From Oreohelix idahoensis (Eukaryota; Mollusca; Gastropoda; Stylommatophora; Oreohelicidae), in the NCBI GenBank assembly GCA_024509875.1, contig JAMPIV010018783.1, forward strand, positions 558,001-622,000: a DNA stretch of 64,000 bases, given 5' to 3'. Under the pieces are notes generated by a model. The model worked only from the letters and a program-made list of their open reading frames with translations, made no database searches and was not told where the DNA came from. Below, in pieces: positions 22,348-34,072 of the stretch. Made by a program: the position numbers and the translations under genes. Each line of letters starts with the position of its first letter. The stretch's first letter is position 1.

Positions 22348-23186
22348 TGTTACGGTAGGTGTCATAATGTTAGTCACTTTTATAGTGAGCTCGTTTAAGT
22401 TTACACATTGAAGGGTTTAAAATGCTATTAATAATTATTGAGTTTCGCGCTTCACGGTAATTGAACGCGAACTGATAGAATTGCTTAGTTTTAATTATGA
22501 CGTGTTGCGTTGTTATGTTAACACGTGACGACACTATAAGTGTACCCTTTGTAATTTATATGCTGTCCTAGCAAGACGCAAATTTCAACGCTCCCGTGTA
22601 TTATAGTAATGGTGTATAGGTTTTCAAGATTATGTGACACTAGGGTCTGCCGAATTCAAATGGATACGTAAACGTCTCATTTTTATGAATAATTAATTCC
22701 TCAGTACCAGAATAGTCGCAGGGAGTATATTATTATAATTATTAGTATCCAAATTGTAAAGATCGATCAGCTTTGGATATCCATTACCGGATTACCGACA
22801 TACGGAATCGCGTGTAGATATCCAGACGTTGTAACGATTAATGGACTAGGGACAGAAGACACTGTTTATGTACATGCTTGAACTTAATGTATGCCTAATT
22901 CATATCATGTCTCGTGGATTGAACACTGCCAAATAAAACGTATTTTATGTGGACTCGAACCACCTATGGACTTGTCAAATATCTACCATGATTGAAGTTT
23001 GGACAATCTTAACTCCGCATTCGCAACCTTTATTTAAGCGCAATTGCTCAACAGAAACCAAGTCATAATAATATAGAACAAACTCAGGACATGGCCAGAA
23101 AGAATGGACACTGTTTTATTAATAACAGGATTGTTTAATGACAGTAAACAGACTAACCAACTGCCAGAGCGAAACCAGCCATAACA
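22348..23186 (+). repeat. 5' LTR of element B
   Basis: 839 bp from TGTTACGGTAGG to CCATAACA. It matches 29630-30908 closely once the LINE insert there is removed. About 119 bases between GTCTGCCG and TTTGGATATCC are present here but absent in the 3' copy. Confidence 0.92.
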
Positions 23187-23190
23187 AAAG

Positions 23191-23215
23191 TGGTTAGCCA
23201 GCGCGGGGATACGAA
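23191..23215 (+). promoter_or_regulatory. Primer-binding-site-like sequence of element B
   Basis: TGGTTAGCCAGCGCGGGGAT lies four bases after the 5' LTR. It starts TGG and its complement resembles a tRNA 3' end. The tRNA is not identified. Confidence 0.45.
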
Positions 23216-24754
23216 AAATTTTCTTCTTCATCAAGTTAGACCTAGCGACAAGTTTCATCGTAACAACACTGTTTACAATCACAATGCGCGCACATGACTT
23301 TATGACATACTGCACATGACTAAAGGTCAAATACACGTCATCGCCCTTTCGATCAAAATCAATGACATCCGTTGGCAGTTTTTATGAATGTCAAACCTAA
23401 TGTCCTGCAACAAGCTTCGATGCAAGGAATATATCAAGAAGAAACCTGTCAAACTATGAAGTTCAGCTCACCGTACCTAGATGACCGTTAATGCAGACTA
23501 GCATTAACCGAAGAATATCTCGGGGGCACAAAAAGATAAGTAACGTTTAAAACCTTTGTCGGTTCATAATGCTAACAGTAATCCATTTGATTTTATTTGG
23601 GCATGTTTATCTGCAATGAATTGTTATATGTCTTATTTGTCGTTATTTGTCTGTTTGTTATTCGTGTAAGCGGGTTGGTTGGTTGGGAATGTAAACTGAG
23701 GTACGTCGCTTCGGCAGACATCAACAGTTTTGATCGTATCCTAGGGTAATTGAATATTTGCAATCTGGATACAAGAGACCCCACAGAAATATTAATTTTG
23801 GGCTCGTTCTGCTTGTAATTGCAAAGATTCGATATTACATGTTAGGTGTACAGTGATTGTGATTTCTGGTGTATTTTCCTGTATTCAGTTTCAATTTTAT
23901 TCATTTCTGTAATTTGTTCGTAGCTATTTCGTATTGTCTCCATCTTTCTATCATTTATTTTAAGTATTAATATTTGTCAGTTATGAGTCCTGTGACGTCA
24001 TCATTATTTGTACATGTGTATTAACCTATATTTGGTTACCTTGACCTTTTCTGGTAGACTTCCGATTCTTATTTCGTTCATGTAATCATATTTTAATGTT
24101 TGCAATTGTCAATTGTGATGTGTTAATGTCTTGTACAATTTTATTTATAGTTTGTCTTGTCTTTATTGATGTTTAATCTGATAATATAATGAAGATAGTG
24201 TAAATTAATTAGGTAATAATATGATATAAATATTTTAATTAATTTTGAGAAAAAAAAATGACTGGATGGAATGATTGCAACATTTTGCACTATTGGTCCA
24301 ATTCAGTATTGGTTATACATCATGACTAAGGCATGATGTTATAATATATTAATAAATACTTATAAATCTATAACTTACCTTGAATATAATAGGCATAGTG
24401 AAGAGTACTTGATACATTATTCTAGTTATAATACTACGTTTGCCACTGGGCACACATAGGTAATTGATTATATCACATTGTTGATTAATACATATTACTG
24501 AGACCAGTTTTATGGAGATAATATTGGTATTTTGGTCTAAGCAGGGTACTACATGAGCCGTTGGGCATAAGAAGTTGAATAATATAATTATGGATAGATG
24601 ATACCCATAATTGTTAAGTGAAGATAATTTTTGAACTTACAATTAGTTATAAGGGAGTATGATAGATAGTTGATTGATTATATTGAATAACAATCCTTTA
24701 TTGTGTGTACACATAAGTGGCTGATTGATTAAGTAACTATATTACTGAACTAAG
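23216..24754. other. Leader of element B
   Basis: About 1.5 kb of AT-rich sequence before gag with no supported frame. It presumably carries packaging signals, which cannot be read from sequence alone. Confidence 0.45.
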
Positions 24755-25684
24755 ATGTTCACTTTGGATCATTTTGTAAAACTCGGGAAAGAGTTTAATA
24801 TGAAAGGACAAGAACTTCGTGAATATGCAGAAAAAGAACTTGCAAAATATAAAGCAGAATTAGAGGAACAGAAGGCTATTGCAAAGCGTGAAGAAGAAGA
24901 ACAGAAAGCCATAGCTAAACAGGAGGAACTTGAGAGAAAAGCTGAATTGAAGCATCAAGAAGAAGAACTTGAGGCAAAAGAAGCAAGAAGGATAGCAAAA
25001 CAGAAAAGGGAAGAGATTGAAAAAGAAAACAGAATAAGAGAAATAGAGGAAAATAAAAGGAAGCAAGATGAAATTATAAGGCAACAAGAAAAAGAATTGG
25101 CACTTATTAAGTTTGAAACAGCAAAATTGCAGGCACAAAATGCTGCTGCTAGCCATGTTGATAATTCCCAAGATATGTCTTCACCTAACCAAACTAAAAC
25201 CAATTATCACTTCAAGATACCAACATTCAAATTAAATGTTGATGATTTAGCAGCATGGCTGCTACGTTTTGAGAAGGTATGTAAGGTTAATAAATTAGAT
25301 AAAACTGCATGGGCACTAAAACTTAATGAGCTTTTAGATGGTGCACCCGCAAGTGCAGCTCAGAATGTTGATCCAACAATAGCGGGTGATTATGATGCCA
25401 TTAAGGCTTTATTATTACGTCGATTTCATTTAGATGAGGAGGGATGTAGGCTAAAATTTAAAACTCTTCTGCCTGAATCAAACAAAGATTTTACAGGTTT
25501 TATTGCGAATATACACAATACATTCAATAGATGGGTCGAACTTGCTGGTGTAGATAAATCTTACGACAAGTTGGTTGATTTGATCCTTAGGGATAAGGTC
25601 CTATCTTCTGTAAGTCCACCATTCTTTTCCTTCTTACAGGAACGCAAACCTCCTACTATAGAGGAACTAGAAAAATGGCAATAA
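24755..25684 (+). pseudogene. Gag (matrix/coiled coil and SCAN-like capsid) of element B
   Basis: The 309-residue frame starts FTLDHFVKLGKEFNMKGQEL, which aligns with the gag N-terminus of elements A, D and E. Residues 25-130 are a Glu/Lys/Gln coiled coil. From about residue 148 comes a SCAN-like capsid domain (FKIPTFKLNVDDLAAWLLRF to EELEKW). The frame stops at 25682-25684. A frame offset by one base opens at the same place and continues with natural-looking gag sequence. The join lies at an A5 run in GAAAAATGG. Loss of one A is the simplest explanation; a programmed shift between capsid and nucleocapsid would be unusual. Confidence 0.85.
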
Positions 25685-26935
25685 ATTACTGTACTGCCCA
25701 TCCTAATATTAGTATATCCAATTCACAATTAAGGGAACCATTACCAGTTGCCTCCAATATGGCATATCATGGTTTTGATAGATCAAGAGCTCAGAGCCTT
25801 GACATAAATTTTTCAAATAGAAGAAATAATTACAATAATTATCAAGGACAAAATAATTCTCACAATAATGGAAATTTTAACCGAGGTAGGCAACAGTTTA
25901 GAAACCAGTCACCTCAATTTAGATATAACAACAGTTATCAAAACAAATCAAATTGGAATAAATCATTTAATGGTAATGCCAATAACAATAATAACAAGTG
26001 GCACAATAATAATAATAATAATGATCATTCAGGTGGTCATAACAGACAACGTTCTACCTCAAGAAACCAACAAAGATTTGACCATACTGCAGGGGCAGCA
26101 TTGACTAACAATGCAACTCCAATAGTTCATAATAGTGATATTCCAACGCATTCATCTTCGTCATGTTGTGTTGTTGATAATAATGTGGCAAATGTTTGTC
26201 CACAATGCCATGCTATTTTTCAGAAACCCAACCTTATGCCAATGAGAGTTACACAGACCGTTCCTGAAATTAGTCTCACTGCAAATGATGGAACAGGGAC
26301 ACTGATTTTTAATAAAGGATTGGTCCATGGAAACATAGTTTCAGTGTTGAGGGATTCTGGATCAACCACTATCGGCATCCGGCAATCACTAGTACATCCT
26401 CGTTATGCTACTAATGAGATCGTACGTTGCATAACTTTTGGTGGGACCATTGAATATTATCCCACAGCAATAATTGACATTAACACCCCATTCTTTTCAG
26501 GTAAAGTTAAAGTATGCCTACTTCAGAGTCCAACTGCTGATTTAACAGTCGGACGTATCCATGGCAGTAAGGACTGCACACCTGAGGAGATCTCAGAATG
26601 GGAAAAGAAATATTTGCAACCTTATTGCAATACGGACAATGTCATTGCTATGACTCAATTACATGCCAATAAATTGAATGCATGCGGCACAGCCGTTTCC
26701 AATTTTGGTCTTTGTACCATCTTTGAAACAGAGGAGGATGATGATACCTATTTAATTAAAAGTAATAAGGACGATATTAAAGTCTCAACACAACCTGTGG
26801 AGGTTAAGAAATCATTCCGGGGGAGATATACATTCTCTCGAAAGAATAATACTGCCGATTCGGGCAATAAGTCCTGGCGACAAGATCTCAGTGAGACGGA
26901 TCTTAAGAAAACTGTTGAGGTGATCAACAGTAAAG
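25675..26935 (+). pseudogene. Nucleocapsid-like Asn-rich region and protease of element B
   Basis: The frame continues gag with an Asn/Arg/Gln-rich basic region of about 110 residues (NNYNNYQGQNNSHNNGNFNR and several poly-Asn runs). This probably binds RNA in place of zinc knuckles. A lone CPQCHAIF pair follows. A retropepsin-like domain then carries DSG as its catalytic triplet (VLRDSGSTTIG, near 26350) and ADLTVGRIHG near its end. The reading frame is cut at 26935 by a SINE; the same frame resumes after it at 27229 because the insertion duplicated 13 bases. The last residues before the end of the open frame at 27042 are SINE-encoded and not part of the protein. Confidence 0.8.
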
Positions 26936-27215
26936 GGGAGCCGCGCTGGTGTAATGGCTTCGGCGTTGTACTGGCGACCAGGTGTTCATGGTTCAAACCC
27001 GGGCGTCGGCGTTTGAAGAAATGTTTACGGCCGGAAATTTGACTGAATAGCCTGAACGGCTCCTGTGATAAACCCTCTGTGGATGGGAAGTAGCGAAGCT
27101 CCTGACCGGGTTAGAAGGAAAGTCCTCAGGTTCCCCAGCCTCGCAATGACATGTCATTGGGCCGAAGGGCTGAAAGCCCAAGTGCCGCTGGTTAAGAAAA
27201 AAAAAAAAAAAAAAA
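26936..27215 (+). mobile_element. tRNA-derived SINE in element B
   Basis: 280-bp insert flanked by ATCAACAGTAAAG (26923-26935 and 27216-27228). It starts GGGAGCCGCGCTGGTGTAAT, an A-box-like tRNA head, and has a B box GGTTCAAACCC near 26992. It ends in an A-run of about 20. The head resembles those of the SINEs at 37628-37900 and 54765-55015, but the bodies differ. Confidence 0.93.
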
Positions 27216-27228
27216 ATCAACAGTAAAG

Positions 27229-27791
27229 ATGACTCTACTAGAAATAGAAATACTCTCAAGGTTAACATGAACCTAGATAATAAGATTAAAACAAATCAAT
27301 CTCGTAGCAAAGTATTACCTTTGCCTAACAGGCAGTTCTATACGTTATGCATGAAATCTACTGCCGTATATACTGATAAGTATCATCCTAAGTTCAATCA
27401 GGATGATACATCAGCTAATAAAAGTACCACGTGTATGAAAAAAGGAAAGGTCAATTCTTCTTCTATGACTAGCAATACATATCTTCATTGTTCACAGTTT
27501 CGTGACAATAAGACTACATATATTGGAAAAGGTGCATGTTCTCGCACCATTCTAGTGCGTAATCTGCCACAGGAAACTACTTGGCAGACACTCGGTAATT
27601 TTTTTCAATATACAGCAAACGTGAAGTTTGTTCGTCTTCTGCCATAATTCAATGGTCAGAATAGTGAGGCGTTGGTTACCTTCTGTAACAATAGAGACGC
27701 TCGTTTGGTTATGGAGCGTGACAATGGTGTGTATTTTCACCACCATTCTCTGAGGTTGAAATTAGTACCTGATTCTGCGTCACGCAGATAA
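27229..27791 (+). pseudogene. C-terminal linker and RNA recognition motif of element B
   Basis: After the SINE the gag-protease frame continues with a Lys/Ser/Asn-rich linker, then a domain at about 27540-27767 that reads as an RRM. It has an RNP2-like strand (RTILVRNLP), a first helix (TWQTLGNFFQYTANV), strand KFVRLLP, an RNP1-like strand (SEALVTFCN), a second helix (RDARLVMERD) and a final strand (LRLKLV). One TAA at 27645-27647 falls in the loop between strands 2 and 3. The frame is otherwise open to a stop at 27789-27791. An RRM is common in RNA-binding host proteins and some LINE ORF1 proteins, but I know of no gypsy gag that ends in one. Aromatic RNP positions are partly replaced. Confidence 0.72.
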
Positions 27792-29580
27792 CATGTTGCA
27801 ATAACACTGTTTATCTCATGTCTTTGATGTCTCAGCATAGTCAGTCATCATTCCTTTTCTTTCCTATTCATCTATTCTTACATAGGTTGATTAGTATGAA
27901 CTTTTCTTTTCTATAACATTTCGTTATCTTGTCTACAATGACACTTTGTCTTTTTGTCTGTATGTTATTTTCGCATGCCCACGTTAGACAGTAATGTCGT
28001 TGATGGTTCTACTCATGTTCAGCCAATGCAGCATGAGCTAGTATCTTGTCTTCACTATTGCGAAAAGACAAACCAAATAAAATTACATGGACAACAGACT
28101 GTGACAAAACTTTTAATAACATTTTGACAATCTTCTCCAGGCAACCTATTTTAATGTTGCCAGATATGAATTAAATTTACTACTCTTCGTCAGATGCTGT
28201 CAATTTACACATCGATATTGGTCTCCTTCATGACCAAATGTACGTTTGAAACTGGTTCAAGATCGAAGAATATGGCGACTAACTCATGTTTCTTCACCTA
28301 TTATCAACATCATATGACATACTACGTTTCCGGTCTGTTATACTTCAATAATTTACGAGTCCGCATGGCAAGTCTTTCAGTATGTCAAACATCTCGTGAT
28401 ATCGAGGTTACGATAACGTAGTGGAGGATTCTCTATCTTGACATCCGTCATCGTTAAATGAAGAAAATTAAGAACTCAAAGAACTGGAACTCTGTCGATA
28501 CTTCAAGTTATTCAGCAGTATACAAGTTATGTCAAACTTACAACTTACGTTATGCAAAGACATTGAGTTGTTTACAGACAGTGGAACATTTCATTACTGA
28601 ATTTCGGATTTACTGGACTTACGTGATTGATCATGAATCAAACAGATGAAATCAAATCTCGATCGAAACGTTCAGAAAAACAATGGTACTTTTTTTTCAA
28701 ATAGTCACATGACGACATCAAATTCGTTCGCATGAAGGGCTCGATTGAAATTCAAGCATTATGCTATCAAGATACAGGTGAAACTCAAAATTTCTACTCT
28801 CAAATTACGATTGAAAATAGGATCGAACATATGTATACATACTTTCAAGTACTGTTATGTGAATTCAGAATCATCTATAGCTACATGAAGTATTGATAAA
28901 CGAACATTACATACGTGGATGGATTTCGCACGGCTTATTGATCGAAATTGACAATAACTACTTAATAATTTATTGTGAATAAAGAAAGAGAAAAGATTTT
29001 CAAACACACACAGTATCACACAATTAATTAATGTAGCTACTGTAGTAAATTAATTATTGATTAATTACTTCCGTTAACATAATGATCATATTTAATAATA
29101 TGCATTTCTTTTTATGAATTGATATATTAAGTTAGTTAGATTTAGTTATATGATTTCTCTTACACACACATATTCTATTCTATTATATTAATTTCTTATC
29201 ACTATCTCTTCACACATTCTTCATTTTCTTTCTTTTCTTGTATGTTAGTAACAATAACATGATATTGTAATTTATTTAATTAGATTGTATTCTATAACAT
29301 TAATCTCACATTACATTTAGTTAATAGTTAATTAGTTTTAGATCTTAACATTGATTAACACAACACACATTTATTAGTTATATAATATAAGTTTAGTTAC
29401 ATACATAATTATTTAGTAGGTTAGCTGACACTTGACATTTATTTAGTTGACTTATCTCATTTTAATGTACTTTATGACAGTTACTATATGTGACTACGAC
29501 CTTCGACGATATTTAACAAAAGCATCGTGAGTCGTATGTCGACAATTTTTAAATATTTTTGAAATAATCATGAAAAAAAA
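27792..29580. other. Non-coding 3' internal region of element B
   Basis: About 1.8 kb, strongly AT-rich, where a polymerase would normally lie. I see no RT, RNase H or integrase motif in any frame. Only short frames near 28194 and 28458 occur, without recognisable content. It ends at a hairpin and the 3' LTR. Confidence 0.55.
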
Positions 29581-29609
29581 TAAAAAAATCTATAGAATAG
29601 ATTTTTTTA
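29581..29609. other. Perfect hairpin before the 3' LTR of element B
   Basis: TAAAAAAATCTAT and ATAGATTTTTTTA form a perfect 13-bp stem with an AGA loop. It lies about 20 bases before the 3' LTR. It may be a structural or 3'-end signal. Confidence 0.6.
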
Positions 29610-29618
29610 ACCCTCGTC

Positions 29619-29629
29619 GGTGAAGGGAA
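29619..29629 (+). promoter_or_regulatory. Polypurine tract of element B
   Basis: GGTGAAGGGAA directly precedes the 3' LTR start TGTTACGG. It is short and interrupted by one T. Confidence 0.6.
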
Positions 29630-30908
29630 TGTTACGGTAGGTGTCATAATGTTAGCCACTTTTATAGTGAGCTCGTTTAAGTTTACACATTGAAGGGTTT
29701 AAAATGCTATTAATGATTATTGAGTCTCGCGCTTCACGGTAATTGAACGCGAACTGATAGAATTGCTTAGCTTTAATAATGACGTGTTGCGTTGTTATGT
29801 TAACACGTGACGACACTATAAGTGTACCCTTTGTAATTTATATGCTGTCCTAGCAAGACGCAAATTTCAACGCTCCCGTGTATTATAGTAATGGTGTATA
29901 GGTTTTCAAGATTATGTGACACTAGGGTCTGCCGTTTGGATATCCATTACCGGATTACCGACATACGGAATCGCGTGTAGATATCCAGACGTTGTAACGA
30001 TTAATGGACTAAGGACAGAAGACACTGTTTATGTACATGCTTGAACTTAATATACTCCTATATGGCAGCGAGACCTGGACGACCTATGCTAAGCAAGAAA
30101 GAAGGCTCAATACCTTCCATTTGCGGTGTCTACGCCGCATCCTCGGCATCTCGTGGAAAGATAAAGTGACAAATGTCGAGGTGTTGTCACGTGCTGGCCT
30201 TCAAAGTATGTATACGCTGCTTAGACAGCGCAGACTTCGCTGGCTTGGCCATGTTCGCCGCATGGAAGATGGTCGCATCCCAAAAGATATCTTCTACGGA
30301 CAATTAGCAGATGGCAAGAGAACAGTTGGGCGACCACAGCTGAGGTTCAAAGATGTGTGCAAGAGAGATATGAGGGCACTGGACATGGATCCAGCAACAT
30401 GGGAGGATGAAGCTGCTGATCGCACTAAGTGGCGATGCTATTTACGGCACCACCTCAGATTGGGCGAAGAGAGGCTCACACAAGAAGCAGAGGTGAGGAG
30501 AAAACGTCGAAAGGAGCACCAGGAAAATAAGCAGCTGAGGGCTGCCACCTCAGGGGCGCATTCCCATAGTCAGTTATGACTGAAGGGGCTATTATTATTA
30601 TGAACTTAATGTATGCCTAATTCATATCATGTCTCGTGAATTGAACACTGCCAAATAAAACGTATTTTATGTGGACTCGAACCACCTATGGACTTGTCAA
30701 ATATCTACCATGATTGAAGTTTGGACAGTCTTAACTCCGCATTCGCAACCTTTATTTAAGCACGATTGCTCAACAGAAACCAAGTCACAATAATATAGAA
30801 CAAACTCAGGACATGGCCAGAAAGAATGAACACTGTTTTATTAATAACAGGATTGTTTAATGACAGTAAACAGACTAACCAACTGCCAGAGCGAAACCAG
30901 CCATAACA
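29630..30908 (+). repeat. 3' LTR of element B with nested LINE
   Basis: It starts TGTTACGGTAGG and ends CCATAACA, followed by the target duplication AGAAC. It holds a LINE fragment at 30052-30600. Without that it is about 720 bp, 119 shorter than the 5' LTR because of one internal gap. Confidence 0.92.
30052..30600 (+). mobile_element. 5'-truncated LINE fragment with (ATT)n tail
   Basis: 549-bp insert flanked by TGAACTTAAT (30042-30051 and 30601-30610), proven by comparison with the 5' LTR. It encodes only the C-terminus of a LINE polymerase, open from the insert start to 30579: LLYGSETWTTYAKQERRLNT, LRCLRRILGISW, RRLRWLGHVRRMED and GRPQLRFKDVCKRDM. It ends with an ATTATTATTA tail. The missing 5' end and open frame suggest a fairly recent truncated insertion. 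The exact clade is not assigned. Confidence 0.9.
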
Positions 30909-31024
30909 AGAACCATATACAAAAAAAAAGCAATACAAGCAGATGAAAAAGTAAACAACACAGGTGATGAGCGAAAAAAAGAACTTGTAAAGCTGATTTC
31001 ATACCATTTTATTTTTTTACTTTA

Positions 31025-31165
31025 TATATAAAGAAAATGTGTAGTTTGACTAGAATAGAAGCAGGCCGCCAGGAGGAAGACAGCTGAGGATAGTATGGCA
31101 CTCTCTCTTTCAAACCTCTACACCTCACGGTTGAAGAGGAACGACTAAGTAAGTAAGTAAGTAAA
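31025..31165 (+). repeat. Possible LINE 3' end with (AAGT)n tail
   Basis: The stretch ends CTCACGGTTGAAGAGGAACG then ACT(AAGT)n. A similar end occurs inside the satellite near 17361-17400. Flanking duplications were not found. Confidence 0.4.
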
Positions 31166-31506
31166 AGTTCGTCAACAGCAAGTTTTAAAATGCTTATACA
31201 CAAATTAAAAAGCAGCGTTGTCGTTTTAAAAACTTCCAATAACATTTAAATTAGACATAAAAATGGCCTAATTTATGATTTCTAAAACAGCGTGACCAGA
31301 AAAGTGATTGCCAGATAACTCCAGTTTGGCGAGGAACAAAATTTATATAGGGTATTAATTTAAAATTAACCACAAACGCATTATTTCAATGTGCTTTATT
31401 GTTTTTTTTTAACTGCACGTTTTTGTTTAACGGCATGGTAATTATGATTACTGTATTTATATTGGCTTTTCCATTTCTATATCGATTTCCTTGTCTTTAT
31501 TACATG
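31166..31506. other. Unannotated flank
   Basis: AT-rich sequence between the LINE-like tail and LTR element C. Nothing recognisable is seen. Confidence 0.4.
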
Positions 31507-32125
31507 TGTGACAGGGGCGCTAGGGGTACCTCACACCCAAGACCCGTGCACTAAGAAAATTTATAAAGGATCGTTTGACAGGGGTTGCAATTATTGGTTG
31601 CTTGCAACCCTCTCAGCAGCAGACTTAACAATTCAAGCAACCCAAAGCCTTATGCAGATCAACATTTAATTCTACCGAACAGAACCGAACACCAAACAAA
31701 CAATCCAACAAACAATCAAACGAACACCCAGTCAGTGTTCATAGACTGTGTGCTCAAGGCATTTACAGCTTGGCTCTTGTGTGTCTTCTTAGTCTGTTCT
31801 CACTGGGCGGCTCTCTCAAACATAGACCGGTTTCGCCGCTTGCTACCCCTTTTTATAGGCCCTGGCCTAACCACTCAATTTACTGCGCGCTCGCGTATTA
31901 ATCTGCGCCACACAGATAACACACGCGATTATTGCTCCAGAATGCATGAAAACACAGATTTACACAACTAGAGCAAAAACACAACTAATTCGTAGGCTTA
32001 TTATGGCCTTGTAATAAATCTGCTTGAAGATAACGTGATCAAAAAGCACTAAACCACATAGACAATATGACTGCCCAGATGGGGCCAGCGCCTAGAACGA
32101 CAGACCTCAAGATGGCGCTGTCACA
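31507..32125 (-). repeat. 3' LTR of element C
   Basis: 619 bp, TGTGACAGGGGCGC to GCGCTGTCACA. It matches 37128-38032 after removal of the SINE and one copy of its target duplication. Its open frame at 31585-31971 recurs in the other LTR simply because the LTRs are identical there. Confidence 0.95.
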
Positions 32126-32138
32126 TATTCCCCGCCTG
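32126..32138 (-). promoter_or_regulatory. Polypurine tract of element C
   Basis: On the minus strand CAGGCGGGGAATA directly precedes the 3' LTR. Confidence 0.6.
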
Positions 32139-32164
32139 ATTTTGTTGTCGTCCCGACAACTGCA

Positions 32165-34072
32165 CTAAGCTATGCGCTTCAGTCGTATTCTCTCAGAACG
32201 TCTCGGGGCAGGACCTTCTATCGGCTGCAGGGCATACCAGCCTGGTTCGGGCGTTAAATCATTTTCGTCCTCCCTAGGGTCTGTCTCCTCTGGCAAAGCT
32301 GGTGCTTCAGGTAGGCCTAGTGTCGTATCTATCAAGTCTGGTGAATCATCTTTGTCTTCACTACGTCTGAGTTCGTTGCCAGTGACTCTAATGCCCGGAC
32401 TCGCTCTGTCTGTTCGCTGGATGACATACGGACCTCCTGTCATTGTGGGAGCCCGAATAACAATGTACTCCTCTTCTGACCACATGTCACGTATTTTGGA
32501 TCTCTCAGCGTAGTGCATTCTTTTCCTCACCAATTCTCCCACCTGTAGTGGAGTAGAACACGGCAGCTTGTCACATCTCTCTTTCTGTACTGCTGCCAAC
32601 TTCTGCAACCGTGCCTCTGCTCTTACGTTCGCCTCCCGTAACCTGGAAAGGTGCCCTTCAAGCCACTGGTCAACTGTAGCTGGTTCTTCGTCCTCTGTTG
32701 AATGGCCCAATATGAAATCGACGGGCATTTTCGGCTCCCTCCCAAACAAAAGATAGTAAGGGGAGTAACCCGTAGACGCATGGGGAGTAGCGTTGTAGAC
32801 TGCAAGGACCTCTGCCAGGTGGTCAGACCATCTCCGTTTCTCAGTGGTGGACAATGGCCATAAGAGATCATGCAACGTCCTGTTAAACCGCTCACACTGG
32901 CCATTTCCACGAGGGTTGTATGCCGTCGTTCGACTTTTCTCGACGCCATATACTCTGCACAGTTCGGATATGACAGCCGATTCGAAATTTCTACCCTGGT
33001 CGGAATGAAGCCTCTGCGGCACCCCTAGGTACAAAAACCACTTTTCTACCAACGCTCGGGCCACGGTGGTTGCTTTTTGGTCTCTGGTTGGGACGGCAAC
33101 TGCAAACTTGCTAAATACATCAGTCATAATGAGTACATTCTCGTAGCCTCGTGCGTCTTTTTCCAGCAGCGTAAAGTCCATGGCGACTACCTCAAAAGGC
33201 TTGGATGCCAGCAGATTTCCCGATGGACCTTGGATCTTGAGATGCGGGGCTTTTGCTATATTGCATCTACTGCACCTTCTGCAGAATGTCTCTACATCAC
33301 ACGTTATGCCATCCCAGAAACATCTGTTCCTCAGTATCTGCAACATGCGATCACGACCCTGATGGCCAGTTTTGTGCACTGCCTCCAGAACTCGCGTTTT
33401 TAAAGATTCTGGAACCACAAGTTGCGTGATCTTAGTCCCATTTGGTCCGCTTACTGTCCGATACAGCAAGCCTCCAATTAGTGTTAAGCGCCTACGCTGC
33501 CTTAGTAACTTCTTTGCTGGCTTCGATAATCTCCTCGTCCCCTCCTTGGGCAATCTAGTACCATCTCTCATAATTCTGGAGACTGTCATAATATCAGTAT
33601 CAGCCTCCTGCAATGCTAACAGTTCTTCAAGAGAATAGGATGGAAACGTTTGTGACGCACCTGTGCCTGGATCCGGGCCCGGTGCATCTCCCATCTCCAC
33701 TGCTCCACACATGGCTCTTAACTCCACATTCCGCAGCAAACCTAACCTTGGGGGTATAGTTGTTGAGCGAGCTGGCACTAATGCTATGTGACTGATGGCA
33801 ATATCATCATCTTCATCGGTGTGTTCTGGATTCTCTATAGGATACCGAGAGAGGTAGTCAGCATTTCCGTTCGCTCTACCTGCCTTGTGTTTGATAGAGT
33901 AATTAAACATCGACATCTGTGCTATCCACCTCTGTTCGATTGCGCCAAGCTTAGACTTTTGCCACAGAGCCAAACTCCTGTTGTCAGTAAACACCTCAAC
34001 TTGAGCACCGAGCAGATAACTCCTGAACTTTTCCGTCATAGCCCATTTCATACTTAGCAGTTCAAGTTTCAT
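32165..34072 (-). pseudogene. RNase H end and integrase of element C
   Basis: The 635-residue frame begins inside RNase H (EVFTDNRSLALW) after a frameshift at the T7 run 34086-34092. Integrase follows: zinc finger His233, His237, Cys267 and Cys270 (VHKTGHQG and CRRCSRC). The catalytic triad is Asp299 (VVAMDF), Asp358 (LHSDQG) and Glu394 (NGQCERFNRTL), with the canonical 35-residue D-E spacing. The core is followed by STGYSPYYLLFGREPK and a C-terminal region with LVRKRMHYAERSK, then an acidic tail ending RRSERIRLKRIA. Apart from the upstream shift it looks complete and could be active if the break is a sequence error. Confidence 0.92.

Larger units (their letters stand above)
22348..30908 (+). 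mobile_element. LTR element B: gag-protease-RRM, no polymerase
   Basis: Complete LTR retrotransposon flanked by AGAAC (22343-22347 and 30909-30913). LTRs begin TGTTACGG and end CCATAACA. It has a primer-site-like sequence, a 1.5-kb leader, a gag-protease frame, an apparent RNA recognition motif, about 1.8 kb without coding signal, a hairpin, a purine tract and a 3' LTR. I see no RT, RNase H or integrase anywhere inside. It is therefore non-autonomous and must borrow these. A SINE interrupts the coding frame and a LINE fragment the 3' LTR, so it has been in place for some time. Confidence 0.88.

Noticed and set aside
23593..23784. Short minus-strand frame in the leader of element B
   Set aside because: No domain, no conservation evidence, and ordinary length for AT-rich random sequence.
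25670..25690. Programmed -1 frameshift site in element B gag
   Set aside because: The sequence GAAAAATGG does not form a standard slippery heptamer in the gag frame and the position is between capsid and nucleocapsid. A one-base homopolymer loss is simpler.
31585..31971. 128-codon frame repeated at 37206-37592
   Set aside because: Both lie in the identical LTRs of element C; the duplication reflects the LTR, not a gene.
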